A DNA stretch of 64,000 nt. It comes from Furcasterigmium furcatum (taxonomy: Eukaryota > Ascomycota > Sordariomycetes > Glomerellales > Plectosphaerellaceae). Below the pieces are notes generated by a model. The model did not search any database and was not told the DNA's origin. It saw only the letters and a list, made by a program, of their open reading frames with translations. The position numbers and the translations under genes are program-made. Location: the NCBI GenBank assembly GCA_001599815.1, contig BCIA01000005.1, forward strand, positions 2,787,487-2,851,486. Direction: 5' to 3'. This document shows positions 11,147 through 21,820 of the stretch, in pieces (the stretch's first letter is position 1; each line of letters begins with the position of its first letter).

Positions 11147-13516
11147 ATGGGCGGAACGCCTCGCCACACGGGGGCGGACAAAAACGCACGGAGTTGGACT
11201 GCGATGCGATGTCGCCGACTGCTGCGTCCTCTTCAATCCCGCCTGGCCGCTCTACGGAAGCTCTCGCCCGCAGGGAGGGTACCTCCGCTGCCTGCTCAGC
11301 CACCCAGGGCAAATGCTATATCCAGCAAGCTCAAGAGGGCCAGGGCAGGTAACGAGACTGTCAGTGAGACTGCCGGGGCTCGAAAGAAGCAGCGTCGGAC
11401 TTATTCCCAGAAGGGTTCGATCGGAGGAAAGGCCCTGGATGTCGCAGCCAGCCGGGCTGGCAAGATGCGCGAATTTGTCCCCTCAAAGAAACCACGGCCA
11501 GACGGGCTGCCGAGCATCGCAACACCACTACTTCGCCGGACGAAGTCACCACTCGAGTACTGCCGGAGGGGAACTCCTTCAAGGTCCTTCACTGCTTTGG
11601 CCGACGAGCCTCGCGACGAAGCACTGACCCGGTCTCTCAGCCTACTTCTCGACATGCAAGTTGAGTTAGGAGTGGAACAGCATGGAATATGTGAGGGTAT
11701 CTTAAGAGCCCTGGCTGCACTCGTGCTTGCAACAACGTCTCATACAACCATTACTGCACCCAAAAGTCTGGTCTCCATGTGCCTTCGACAAATCCCAAAA
11801 TACCTTGCCAGGGCAGACGAGGAGGAGATGCTTGATGCTAAGAACGACGATAGCTTGACGGCTTTCTCCTCTACAAGACCATCCATCCGGATCTACGACG
11901 AACTCGAAACACTCGGGTCTGGGAGTTGTGGGTGGAAGGGCCTCCAAACACTTGTTCGAGCACACGCCCTGTCTGTGCTGAGGGAAGCCATCGTAACTGG
12001 GCTTTTCACGCCTAACTTCGCTGGCCTCCTTGTCAACTATTACCAACAGGCCGGGCAGCCTGAAGATTGCTGGGAGCTAGCAGACGCGCTGCTGCGGCGG
12101 AAGTATCCCGGTCCTCAGAATCCCCGGAGTACGCTGAAAGAGAATGAGGAGCTCAGGCCTCTAGCAATGCTCTCTGGTCTAGCTGCACGCCCCAGCAACG
12201 CCAGGCATGTCAGTCGAGCTATTTCTTCCCTGGTTGAAAGCAAGCAGCTTCCCGTGGCTTGGCTGTCAACGAGGGCCCTCCAGTTCTTCTGGGTTCTCTC
12301 TGCGGGCTCGCTCCTGGACAGTTGCACCTCCTCGCACTGCTTACAGTCCCTAACAGTCGGCATTACATCGCTCAGCCTATCATGTCGCCAAAGCGACTCC
12401 CGCTACTCTATACACCAGCCCACACAAGCACTGACAGCGGTCATCGGTGCCATGACTGCCATGGCTCTGGTTTCTGGAGGTTCTTTCCATTCGACCGGCA
12501 AGGGAGATGCTGTACCGCAGGGTCGTACTCTGGTCCAGAGCAGGGTGCTCCATGTCTTCCAAGCAGCCTTACTGGGGACGGCGGGAAGGGACGCCGATGA
12601 CAAGGCCCACGACATGCTGAGGCTCGGGATCTACTTCATAACTATGAGCATCAACGGATGCGATCTGACGAGAAAGCTCGTCGAGGGTGCGGGTGATCTT
12701 CCACGTTCAACACACCAGCTGGGCGAGATGGCTATTGGCTTGACTTGCAACGTGGCTCGGTGCTCGAGCAAGGCTATTTCTACACCACCGAATCGGATAT
12801 ACTCTTGGCTATTCGACCAGCTTGAGGCGCTGCAATTGCCAGACATCAAGAAACTGCGCCGTGACGGGGCATTCATGCTTGCGAGGGAGACTGATGACCT
12901 CCGAGATCTTGCTTTTGCGGAAAATGAACAGCCAAACGCGACGACTCCTATCAAGGCGTTCCCGGCTCAGACAACAAGGCGCCAGTCGACCTTTACCGGG
13001 TATCGGTGGGAGGAAGGCATCAGCGAGTGGGTAGTGGCCAGCCCAGCTAAACTGAACAAGGCGGCTGAAGGTTCATGTGAGGCGGGACTGGCGACGTTGG
13101 CACAGGGCACGCCAGGGTGGCCTCATCATAATAGCACTTCCCCGTCCAATCGAGCACCACGAACCGCCCGACATAGCTTCGACAAAGAAGAAGTTGCTGA
13201 GATGAGTGTTCGGAAGGTGCGAAGCCAAGCGGCAGAGGGTCAAGCCCAGCAGATCCAGCGGGAGACCCGGGCTCTGATGCTCGGGCGTGAGCGACAAGAG
13301 GTCCCAACGCAGTTGCAGAGGATGGGATATCCAAGGAGGTCATCCACGGCGGAACAGGAGAACCGGACATCAGCGAAGGTCGCAAGGAGAAAGGCAGCTG
13401 GTGTGGCGGCACCAAGAAGAGGCATGTTTCGGGCCATGGGATGGCGGGTAGCACTCGCTGACGTGCAAATGGGCCAGGCCATATCGGAGAGCGATGATGA
13501 GCTCTCCATCTGTTGA
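11147..13516 (+). CDS. Large protein of unknown function, nucleus-like composition
   Basis: One uninterrupted frame to TGA at 13514-13516. I do not recognise the family. The N-terminal 130 residues are basic and low in complexity, with possible nuclear localisation stretches (KKQRR and SSKLKRARAG). The middle (about residues 150-560) is Leu/Ala-rich and looks helical, like an armadillo/HEAT-type or TPR-like scaffold, with LGSGSCGWKGLQTLVRAHALSV and a VNYYQQAGQPEDCWELAD segment. A conserved-looking GYRWEEGISEWVVASP motif lies near residue 630, followed by a Ser/Arg-rich tail. The first in-frame ATG with a purine at -3 is 11147; 11204 is an alternative. An ATG at 11209 in another frame opens a 47-codon frame that could be a separate first exon if spliced, but I found no junction with the right phase. 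Confidence 0.65.
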   Translation: MGGTPRHTGADKNARSWTAMRCRRLLRPLQSRLAALRKLSPAGRVPPLPAQPPRANAISSKLKRARAGNETVSETAGARKKQRRTYSQKGSIGGKALDVAASRAGKMREFVPSKKPRPDGLPSIATPLLRRTKSPLEYCRRGTPSRSFTALADEPRDEALTRSLSLLLDMQVELGVEQHGICEGILRALAALVLATTSHTTITAPKSLVSMCLRQIPKYLARADEEEMLDAKNDDSLTAFSSTRPSIRIYDELETLGSGSCGWKGLQTLVRAHALSVLREAIVTGLFTPNFAGLLVNYYQQAGQPEDCWELADALLRRKYPGPQNPRSTLKENEELRPLAMLSGLAARPSNARHVSRAISSLVESKQLPVAWLSTRALQFFWVLSAGSLLDSCTSSHCLQSLTVGITSLSLSCRQSDSRYSIHQPTQALTAVIGAMTAMALVSGGSFHSTGKGDAVPQGRTLVQSRVLHVFQAALLGTAGRDADDKAHDMLRLGIYFITMSINGCDLTRKLVEGAGDLPRSTHQLGEMAIGLTCNVARCSSKAISTPPNRIYSWLFDQLEALQLPDIKKLRRDGAFMLARETDDLRDLAFAENEQPNATTPIKAFPAQTTRRQSTFTGYRWEEGISEWVVASPAKLNKAAEGSCEAGLATLAQGTPGWPHHNSTSPSNRAPRTARHSFDKEEVAEMSVRKVRSQAAEGQAQQIQRETRALMLGRERQEVPTQLQRMGYPRRSSTAEQENRTSAKVARRKAAGVAAPRRGMFRAMGWRVALADVQMGQAISESDDELSIC

Positions 13517-15345
13517 GTTTTGTGCGAGCTCAACTCACGGGCCCATAGGCACGTAACGTATGTACGTACAAGTATACATAGCAAACCCTCCCCTCGAATC
13601 CAGATCAGGGCATCGACATCAGTATCCAGCGGGTTGGACATGTACTGATTTACGCCCCTCATGCACGATGACCAAGGGTTAGATTGGCGAGCGGCTCGTG
13701 AGCGTGACAAGGCAAGCCATGACGACATGAACACCAGGGGGCCATGGACGCGTCGACGTTTCGACTTCGGTTGGGAGAGTGAGCGGCTGCTGGTCCTTCA
13801 GTACATACTGTACTTTCTTGCACATGTTCCATGGAGGAGGCCAACACAATGACGGGTTGAAACGCAGGTATTATTGGGCACCTGTCAAGTCCAGGCGTGG
13901 AGGGCTGCGACGAGACGAAGCAACATTATGCGAGAGGCCAGGCAAGAGATTGAGAGTTGAGGCCGTTTCAGAGCAGGTTGACGCGGACAGGCAGGGGCCC
14001 TTGCCGGGTGTCCAAGGCATGGAATGCCTGGCTTCGGCAACGGCGTTGCCTCCAGATCGAGTTTTCATCGGCAGAAAGGTTCAGGGGCAGAGCTGTGCGT
14101 CGGGGCCGGCGGTTTCACTTTAGCTGCGTGGCTGGCAAGCCCCACGGTTGGACCCGTCTCAACGAGTCTCCACCACTCCACATGGGCGGCTCGACCTGCC
14201 TAACATCTGCCATCTGATTGGCCTCAGGACAGGGCCACCAGGCGATCCAGCGGGAACCGATGCGGACTTTGGAAGCCACCCTCGCCCCCTGTCTCTCCGC
14301 CCCTGGCAATCGCAGCCCCTGGTGCCCTGGTGCGGCCCCTAATCGTTCCCCTTAGGAGGGTTGCCAGATGCGCCGGGACATGCGTGTTGATCTCTTCGTG
14401 ACAGCTACGGTAACGACGAGCATCGAAATACATACCTACAAGCATCTGCTGCGGTCGTCTCCCGGGCTCAAACCATATCGCCAAACTCGCGACCCAATAT
14501 AGCAACACCGGGTCTTGGGCACTGCGGCCTGTCCCTCCATCCCGGATCATCAACTGAGCTGGCGGATCGTGAACTGAGCATCTTCGTGGATCACGACCTG
14601 CAAGCTTCGGGGTGCCGAGCGTCAAGTATATTAACGCCTCCCTGCCGCTCATTTTGCACATGCCCCGGTCGAGTCTCGTCCAGACGCCCCGGCTCCACAA
14701 CCACCCGCCTGTTGACAACTCCTTCCCTCCGTCACTCGTCAACTCGGGCCAACTGCACCTAAGTTGTTACAGTTCTCATTCCCTCTCATTTGGGAGATCC
14801 CTTTCACAAACCCTGTCTGGTTTAACGGGTACCACGCCTCACTTGGTTCATCAACAGCGTCCATCCTGTCCTCGCCCTCTCACCCTCTCCTCTTTCTGCC
14901 GCCTCTTCAGCTCTCAGCTCGTGTTGGACGCCGCCTCTTCGATTCTCCCCGTCTGTCGTCATTTACATTCCTTTTCTCTTCGTCGACATTCGTTGCTTAA
15001 CGCCCTCTTGCCGCTGCACTATCCCGGGAGTCAGGCACACTCATCCGAGCCACGCAACCCAGCCACGACAAGTAGCATTCCTCTTCTCCCTACGTATTAA
15101 GGGCTGGTAGCCAGACTCTCGCCTTGAACTTCGCACCTGCCGCCAGTTCTCTCTTCTTCTCACGACCCTTCTCGCCTGGACAACCCGCCTCAACCCTGCT
15201 GGTCATGCTTGGGACGGCCTGAACAGGTTTTCTTTCTCTCTTCTGCCCCAATATTGACGCCGGCCCGTTCCACACGTCGACATCCGACCCCGAACTGATT
15301 TGATATCCGATCGACCTTCCCTCCCTACGACTACGTGAAATCAAG
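13517..15345. other. Long intergenic region and leader upstream of ferric-reductase-like gene
   Basis: 1.8 kb without a supported gene. It holds a perfect GTACGTAC octamer at 13562-13569. From about 14,760 to 15,340 the + strand is strongly pyrimidine-rich (CTCTCC, TTCCTTTTCTC runs), typical of fungal core promoters and 5' leaders, leading into a good start context (ATCAAGATGGCC) at 15346. Confidence 0.5.
14760..15340 (+). promoter_or_regulatory. Pyrimidine-rich promoter/leader tract
   Basis: Extended CT-rich strand bias immediately upstream of the ferric-reductase-like start codon. Such tracts commonly mark transcription starts in filamentous ascomycetes lacking TATA boxes. This is inferred from composition only. 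Confidence 0.4.
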
Positions 15346-17164
15346 ATGGCCGGTCCCGGACAGGACTCGCCCGAGGTCCTGGCTGCCAAAGCCTTGGCCA
15401 AGAAGATCAATATGGAGCTGGCCAGTTACCTGATGATCATCATCAGCGCTCTCTCCGTCGTCCTCATCGCGTACAGGTCGTCGGTCTGTGCGGTTCGGTA
15501 CATCCGCACAGTCGCCTGTCTGAAGAACGACTCGCAGCTCTACTTCGCAAACGTCAACCAGAAGTTTGCCTTCTTCAAGAGGAATATCCTCTATTCGCCC
15601 ATCTTCAGCAAGCGCCACAACCGCGAGTTCCAGCTCAGCAGCGCCATCAACGTTGGCACACTGCCGACACGTCTTCAGCTCGTTTTCCTTTTCGGCTACT
15701 TCGCTTTCAACGTCGTCTTCTCGGTCATCGACATCCCTTGGGCTGCGACCTTCGACGACGCCTGCAGAGCCTTCAGGAACCGTACTGGCGTGCTCTCTGT
15801 GGCCAACATGGTGCCCCTGTTCCTCATGGCTGCCCGTAACAACCCTCTCATCAACCTCCTCGGTATTTCCTTCGACACCTTCAACCTCCTTCATCGGTGG
15901 TTCGGCCGCATCGTCATCATCGAGGCCGTCGCTCACACGATGGCTTTTCTCGTCGGTTCCGCTGCGAAAAGTGGATGGGAGGGTGCCATAACAACCGCGA
16001 CCACTGTTCCTTGGATGTTCTGGGGCTTCTTGGTATGCAACGCGAACGACCCCTGAGCCCATGACAAGAAGGACGATGTAACTAACCCGATATCTACTAC
16101 AGGGCACCTGTGGCTTTGTCGCCATCTTCGTCCAAGCCTGGAGTCCCATTCGTCACGCCTTTTACGAGACCTTCAAGGTCCTCCACATAGGTCTCGCCAT
16201 CCTTGCGGTTATCGGAACTTGGTACCACCTCCATCTTAAAGAACTGCCGCAACTCCCTTACCTCATTGCCGCCATCGTCATCTGGGCGGCTGATCGTCTC
16301 TGGCGGGTCTTCCGCGTTGTCTACGGAAACGTGGGTAAGGGTGGTAGCACGGCTCTGGTCGAGGCACTCCCCGGAAACGCTGTCCGTGTCACTGTGTCAA
16401 TGGCCCGCCCATGGACATTCCGCCCTGGGCAGCATGCCTACATGTACATGCCCACCCTCAGCCTGTGGCAGTCGCACCCCTTTTCCGTCGCCTGGAGTGA
16501 GGAAGCCGAGGACCACATGACAGAGAAGCTCACCATGAATCGCCAGGACATCCTGGATATGCGCAAGACGACCATGTCATTCGTGATCCGCGCGCGTACT
16601 GGCTTCACCAACACCCTGTACCAGAAGGCAGCAGCCTGTCCTCGGGGCCAGATGGAGACCACCTGCATGGTGGAAGGACCCTATGGCGAGCTGCATGGCA
16701 TGCAGTCATACGGAACAGTCATGCTTTTCGCTGGCGGTGTTGGCATCACCCAGGCAGTGCCACACGTTCGGGACCTCGTCATTGGCTATGCTAACGAGGC
16801 TGTCGCCACCAAGAGAATCACGCTTGTCTGGATCATCCAGAGCCCTGAGCATCTCGAATGGATCAGGCCTTGGATGACCCAAATTCTTGCTCTGGACAAG
16901 CGCCGGGACGTCCTTCGCATCATGCTCTTCGTTAGCAGACCCCGTTCAAGCAAGGAGATTCACAGCCCATCGGCAACGGTGCAAATGTTCCCAGGACGGC
17001 CAAACATCGACACACTTCTGGCAGCCGAGATGGAGCAGCAGGTGGGCGCCATGGGAGTCTCGGTCTGTGGGCCTGGCGTCCTCAGCGACGACGTTCGACG
17101 TGCTGTGAGAAACCGCCAGTATCATGGGGAGGTAGATTTTGTGGAAGAAGCCTTCTCTTGGTAA
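15346..17164 (+). CDS. Ferric reductase-like transmembrane flavocytochrome (FRE family)
   Basis: Membrane flavocytochrome that moves electrons from NADPH through FAD and two haems across a membrane, usually to reduce Fe(III) or Cu(II) for uptake. Exons are 15346-16032 and 16103-17164 (582 aa). Six or more hydrophobic segments lie in the first 330 residues. Paired haem-binding His regions are LLHRWFGR ... EAVAHTM and FKVLHIGL ... WYHLHL. The FAD-binding block is RPGQHAYMYMP...HPFSVAW, the NADPH site AGGVGITQAVPHVRD, and the end CGPGVLSDDVRRAV...VDFVEEAFSW, all classical FRE motifs. There is no signal peptide and no long extracellular N-terminal domain, unlike Fre1/Fre2 of yeast, so plasma membrane or internal membrane location is open. 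The alternative NADPH oxidase (Nox) identity is less likely from the C-terminal motifs. Confidence 0.87.
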
Positions 17165-17950
17165 AACAGCAATTCTAGACCTCTGCACTTATCGGTCCCG
17201 TTTCCGAAACAGTAGGTCGAGTCGTCTCTCGAGGGATTTGGCACATGGGCTGCGGCTGCTGCGAAACGACAATTTTGTTTGCTTGGATCTCAATGTAAAT
17301 ATAGGGTGCCCTGCTGTATGTATGGGTTGGGCGAGGGCGCATGAAGTGATACCGGTTTGTGCTACCTCAGGTAGACCATTGAAGACCAATTGTCTGGAGG
17401 TTGCATGTTCCCCTTGTGCAGGCGCTCAAAACACCCGACTCAGATGATAAAGCGGGGCTATGGGGCCATCATCGGGCGCCAGCCCCTCCCCACTTGCCCA
17501 CCCATCACCTCGGACACCCCAGTTACGTAGCGTAGTGACTTCATCGCTTCCAGTTGATCCCATCCGTACGTACCTGTCAGGTATTGCCTTACTGTCAAGG
17601 TCCCTCTTCGTCAGCGCATCCAAGGCAACACAGCACACCTTTCCTCCGATCCCCGCCACTTTTCCACAAGACGGAGCATCAAGTGATCCTCTCTCTTTCC
17701 TGGGCTGAGGCTCCCAACCACCGATCGGTCCTGCGGCTCACGGTGAAAACGACCCGAGAATCCCTGGGACATTCGCTCACGCAAACCCGCTGATTCGGCC
17801 ATCTTCCAGTGTCTTCTCGGCACCGCAGTGAGCCATCGGGCGCCGAGGCGTCACCCTACTCCCGAGACCTGACCCAGCGCTGCTCGCCAGGCGAGGTTCT
17901 GTCGACAAGGAGCGGCTTCCAGTGGCTCACACGAGCCCAGTCGACCAGCC
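17165..17950. other. Intergenic region upstream of Yippee-like gene
   Basis: 3' flank of the reductase gene and promoter of the next. It contains a GTACGTAC octamer at 17566-17573. No coding support. Confidence 0.4.
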
Positions 17951-18385
17951 ATGGGTCTCGCATATAATACCTACCTGAATAGCAACAAGATATACGGCTG
18001 CAAGAACTGCAAAGCTCACCTCGCAAACCACGAGGACATCATCAGCCGGGTGGGTAGCGACCGGACCCCAACGAGTCAATGCTTGTGGACTAGTGCATCT
18101 GTTGGCCTCTTTCGCTCTTGTGAAACCCCATGCTGACCGCAAAATCGGCAGAACTTCCGCGGCCAACATGGCAAAGCGTACCTATTCAACAGTGTCGTCA
18201 ACATCGACATGGGGGAGCCGAGCGAGCGCAACATGACAACTGGCCGACACATTGTACGGGACATCACTTGCCGTCAATGCAAGGAGACGGTGGGGTGGAA
18301 ATACGACAAGGCCTACGAGACGACAGAGAAGTACAAGGAGGGCAAGTTCATCCTGGAGGCGGAGCTTCTCTGCAACGTCACTTGA
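17951..18385 (+). CDS. Yippee-like zinc-binding protein
   Basis: Small zinc protein of the Yippee/Moh1 family. Exons are 17951-18049 and 18152-18385 (110 aa, typical length); the intron 18050-18151 has a GCTGACC branch site. Two CX2C pairs are present, C17-C20 (GCKNCKAHL) and C73-C76 (DITCRQCKETVGWKY), with the family blocks NFRGQHGKAYLFN and AYE..EKYKEGKFILE between and after them. Relatives are linked to the GID/CTLH ubiquitin ligase complex in yeast (Moh1) and are found in the nucleus and cytoplasm; the role here is inferred from family only. Confidence 0.92.
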
Positions 18386-18787
18386 TGGTCAGCTGCTCTC
18401 GCATCTGATGCCAGGTTCTTCTTCGACCACCTACTTGTCTCTTGAATAATGTTTGCTTCGGTCTGCAGATTGATGCCGCCATGAGAACGAGCGGCAGGGG
18501 GGTAGGACGGCCGGTGCGGCGCTGTTTCGTGCTTTCCTGGGTAGGGCTGGAGGTGATTTACGCGGGAACAGGTGCTGCCAATATGGCAGGGATACTTCAC
18601 CAAGACAAGTCACCATAGCGAAATTCAACGGCCCGTCTCGTACACAAAATCAAAATCAATGGAACCCAACAACTTGACTACCATCTACATATCAGAAACA
18701 CCTGGACCCCAGAACGCCAGCACATTCTCCACCTTCGCGAGGATGCGTGAAACAATAACAAAACGGTTGCCATGACCAGCAGTAAGT
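18386..18787. other. Convergent intergenic region, Yippee-like / transporter
   Basis: 3' flanks of two converging genes, nothing else seen. Confidence 0.4.
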
Positions 18788-20175
18788 TCATTGGTGTTCA
18801 ATCGGTTCTTCTGGCAGAAGCTCCTCAACTTCTTCCTCAACCCTGAGGAATTCAAAGGGTGGCTGCACGATGCCGTTGAACAGGAAGGTGAAGTAGACCA
18901 GCATTGCGAACCCTACCACCTGTAACCACTTGAAGGTTTCCCAGCGTAGACCGAGAGACACGATCCAGATGAACAGCGTCCTGCAGGTGTCAATGGTCGA
19001 CCGGGAGGTCGCGCTCACACTCCGGGTCACAGAGAGGCCGAAGAAATTGAAGCCGCTGCAGACAGAAATGTTAGCTCATCTTCATGCCTTGCTCTCGTGC
19101 AGTATGAATGGGGCCATCTTACCCAATGCTGATCATGATGAGGATGCTGGAGATGCCAATCTCCCTATTGGTGGTCATCTGCCTCCACCCCTCGACCATG
19201 TTGAAATAGCCGTATTGGCCGGCATCGGTCCTACCAACGGACAGATGCAATACTATCATGGCGAGGATTGTCACCACAAAGCCAAAGATTCCTTCCCACC
19301 CAACGACCTTGATAGGCTCGATTGCCCACCTTTCGAGTATGTACTCCTCAAGGACAAACTGGGTAGCCGTAAAGATCTGCGCACCGGCGATCAGGAGAAC
19401 CCCGATGACGGAGAGAAGGGCACTCGACTCGGGAGCCGATTCGACCAGGACGTGGCTCTTGATCTTGTCCTGCTCTTCGTGCCAGATGGTTCCTGCGAGA
19501 CCCACAATGGCCACACCCAACACCACGCCAACTAATGAGAGCCACTGGAAGAGGTGAAGTCGCCTGCGCAGGAAAATGACGCTAAAGAGGCCGACGAAGA
19601 GCACAAGAGCGCCACGGGTCATCTGGTAAATGGATGCCACAACAAGTACGAGGCCGACGTTCATAAGAGTTGTGCCGCAGATGTCGCAGATAGCGGGCAG
19701 CGCGAGTAGAAGTATGAGGCGACCACGCAGGAAGGGAGGATCGGTCAAGCCATTTGAGGGCTTCGGAGTATCGTCTGTCCCTTCGATGAGGGAGGTTGAG
19801 GCATCCCTTGCGTCATCTTCGGCGTCACGTTCGTTACCGCTGACGGCCTCGTACCCGTTGGCGCGGGGCGAGGACTTGGCGACATATCGTTGCCAGAGAG
19901 ACATGATACCAACAACAAGCCAGCAACCCATCTCTCCCACGAACATCTGGGCTGTTTGGAGAACTGGTTGGTTGAAGTATGCGCGTTTCGACGGATCGGG
20001 ATCATTGCAATTTCGAACACATTGCTTGTCCTATCAGCTGGTCAGTTTGGGTCCAAGCGGCATCAGATCATGCGAAAGAGGCTCAACGTGCCTGGTACTT
20101 TGTGAGTAGCGTGTTGCAGACACCCGTCAGGAGCATCATGCCGACAAGAAAGGGGATGAGAGAGCGAGGTGCCAT
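18788..20175 (-). CDS. SLC35F6-like drug/metabolite transporter (EamA-type)
   Basis: Multi-pass membrane protein of the DMT superfamily, closest by motif to the SLC35F6 group of putative nucleotide-sugar or small-metabolite transporters. Minus-strand exons are 20175-20092, 20030-19123 and 19055-18788 (419 aa). The N terminus MAPRSLIPFLVGMMLLTGV gives the first membrane helix, followed by QCVRNC, QPVLQTAQMFVGEMGCWLVV, the CDICGTTLMNVGLVLVVASIYQM helix, REIGISSIL and the acidic end. Exon 1 joins exon 2 only if the first intron (20031-20091) uses a GC donor (CAG|GCACGT ... GCTGATAG); a GT donor nearby breaks the frame. Intron 2 is 19056-19122. The substrate cannot be read from the sequence. Confidence 0.85.
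20031..20091 (-). other. GC-AG intron in the SLC35F6-like gene
   Basis: A 61-nt intron with donor CAG|GCACGT, branch region GCTGAT and acceptor TAG. Phase 0 joining of ...LLTKYQ to DKQCVRNC is the only solution that restores the conserved N-terminal block. GC-AG introns are about one percent of fungal introns. Confidence 0.75.
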
Positions 20176-20797
20176 TTTGGCTCGTGGCAGCCACAGAAGG
20201 AAATGGGTTCGAGGATGGCGGAAAGTTGACCTTGATCGAGCACAAAGATCACCCAGCTAGCAAGACGGCATTCGAAGGCTGGCAGATCCTAGACGCGGTG
20301 TTGAAAAGAGGGCGGTCAGTCTTTCGGGAGGTGGCAGGATGATGGTTTGCAAAGGGACAGCCATCGGGCTTATCAGGATGGATGGTCATGCTCCAGATCA
20401 AGGTCCCACTCGACAAGGCGCTGTGACAGAGCTTGGCCAACCACAGTGGAGCCGCTCAACCAAGTGTGAGTGGGCTCCGGGCACGAGGATCCACGTCCCA
20501 CTTAGACCTTTGTCCTGTCCTGGATCCATTGCCCACGAGCCATTGATACATCTATTGATCAGAGCGCCCCGTCGTTACTTCAGGCCAAGAGGGGGAAGAG
20601 GTCACATAACCTGTCATCACATTCACATCCAAGGTTCGAGGAAATGAGAAAGTATATTCGCTGATGCTGCATCCATTCCTAACGCCGAGAAGAAATCCGT
20701 TCGCTCGCAGCCGATCCAAAGAATTCAACACTGATCAAACAACAATTACGTCTAACAGATATCCTCACCTGGCCTCCGGGTGCCCCTTTTATATCCA
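20176..20797. other. Intergenic region between two minus-strand genes
   Basis: Promoter of the SLC35F6-like gene and 3' flank of the DUF2985 gene. No coding support. Confidence 0.4.
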
Positions 20798-21820
20798 TCA
20801 TGGCCCGGACTTCTTCTCCTTCGGCCTTTTGTCCTTGATGTTGTTGTAATGCACGATTCCCAGTTCCTTGTCCCGGGCAAGTTGCTCAAGGTCCTCTTCG
20901 CCAACAGGCACTCCCTCGACCTTCTTGACCTGTTTGCCCTCGTGGAACATCATGATGCCTCCAACGGCGGCAGCTATGCATGCCAGAGCAACGAACAAGC
21001 CAGTGGACCACGAAGGTCGGTCAATACGATTGTATCCCCACATGAATCCCGCCAAGCAGCACTGGAGGAACGTATTGCTAGCGTTGAACCAAATAACGAA
21101 GTCGAGTTTCCATGGCCGGGTAGGGGGTGCCCGTTCGCCGGTAAGAGGCGCCTTCGGGATCTTCTTTTCAGGGAGGGGTATACAGTCGAGACCTTTTCCA
21201 GCAGCGTAGTCAGCGATGTTGTCTGGGCCAAGATCCGATGGCAAGCTGTCCGAGCCAGGAAGACGGAACCAGCCCTGATGGAAACCAGCCAGTCGTTGGA
21301 GACTCTGGTTCTGGGAGCCGACGCGCCATTTCAACAGGTAGTAGAGGTCCCGGAATCTCCAAGGGGCCAAGCCGAAGCCTGTGACGCAAAAGAGCGCATT
21401 GAGGATCTGCGAGGTGTACTCGATCCATTTGCGGCGGGGTGAGTTGATGTCGTTGCAACTAGGATAGCACATGGCCGGTGCTGCGTTGACGAGGAGCAAA
21501 AAGAGCATGCCTCCCCAAGCAACAATATTGAGCCCGTAGAGGACGATGAAAAAGCCGATAGGCGTCCAGGTATAGTTCCAGAAGGCCTTGCAGCCACGGG
21601 CAAAACCAACCTTCCAACTGACCGCCGGCGGGAAATGGTACCCATTAGGATACGGCCCTGTCAACGGAGGCTGTGATGCAGCAACGCTGGCGGTGGCTGC
21701 CGCTACCGGTACCCTCTCCCGGTCGGTCATGCTGGCTGGGGAGTCTGCTTGGCCGTTGAGGCCAGACTCAGCACCATCCTGTTCGTCAACATCTTTGTAC
21801 GCAGGCTTGTGAATGGCCAT
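20798..21820 (-). CDS. DUF2985-family integral membrane protein
   Basis: Single-exon gene for a 340-residue membrane protein of the fungal DUF2985 family, function unknown. The first 70 residues are hydrophilic. Hydrophobic segments follow near IGFFIVLYGLNIVAWGGMLF, the ILNALFCVTGFGLAPWRFRD region, the NTFLQCCLAGFMWGYN region and GLFVALACIAAAVGGIMMF. Diagnostic family blocks are CYPSC.DINSPRRKWIE, WRFRDLYYLL and FNASNTFLQC..AGFMW. The C terminus is charged, with a KDKRPKEKKSGP end. The start at 21820 (MAIHKPAYKDV) is the only upstream ATG in frame. Confidence 0.85.
   Translation of the reverse strand: MAIHKPAYKDVDEQDGAESGLNGQADSPASMTDRERVPVAAATASVAASQPPLTGPYPNGYHFPPAVSWKVGFARGCKAFWNYTWTPIGFFIVLYGLNIVAWGGMLFLLLVNAAPAMCYPSCNDINSPRRKWIEYTSQILNALFCVTGFGLAPWRFRDLYYLLKWRVGSQNQSLQRLAGFHQGWFRLPGSDSLPSDLGPDNIADYAAGKGLDCIPLPEKKIPKAPLTGERAPPTRPWKLDFVIWFNASNTFLQCCLAGFMWGYNRIDRPSWSTGLFVALACIAAAVGGIMMFHEGKQVKKVEGVPVGEEDLEQLARDKELGIVHYNNIKDKRPKEKKSGP

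Noticed and set aside
11142..11627. 161-codon + frame and a nested ATG at 11,209 as alternative first exon
   Set aside because: No splice junction joins it in phase to the long frame; kept only as a note in that gene.
15331..16149. 272-codon minus frame
   Set aside because: Antisense shadow of the ferric-reductase-like gene; no motif.
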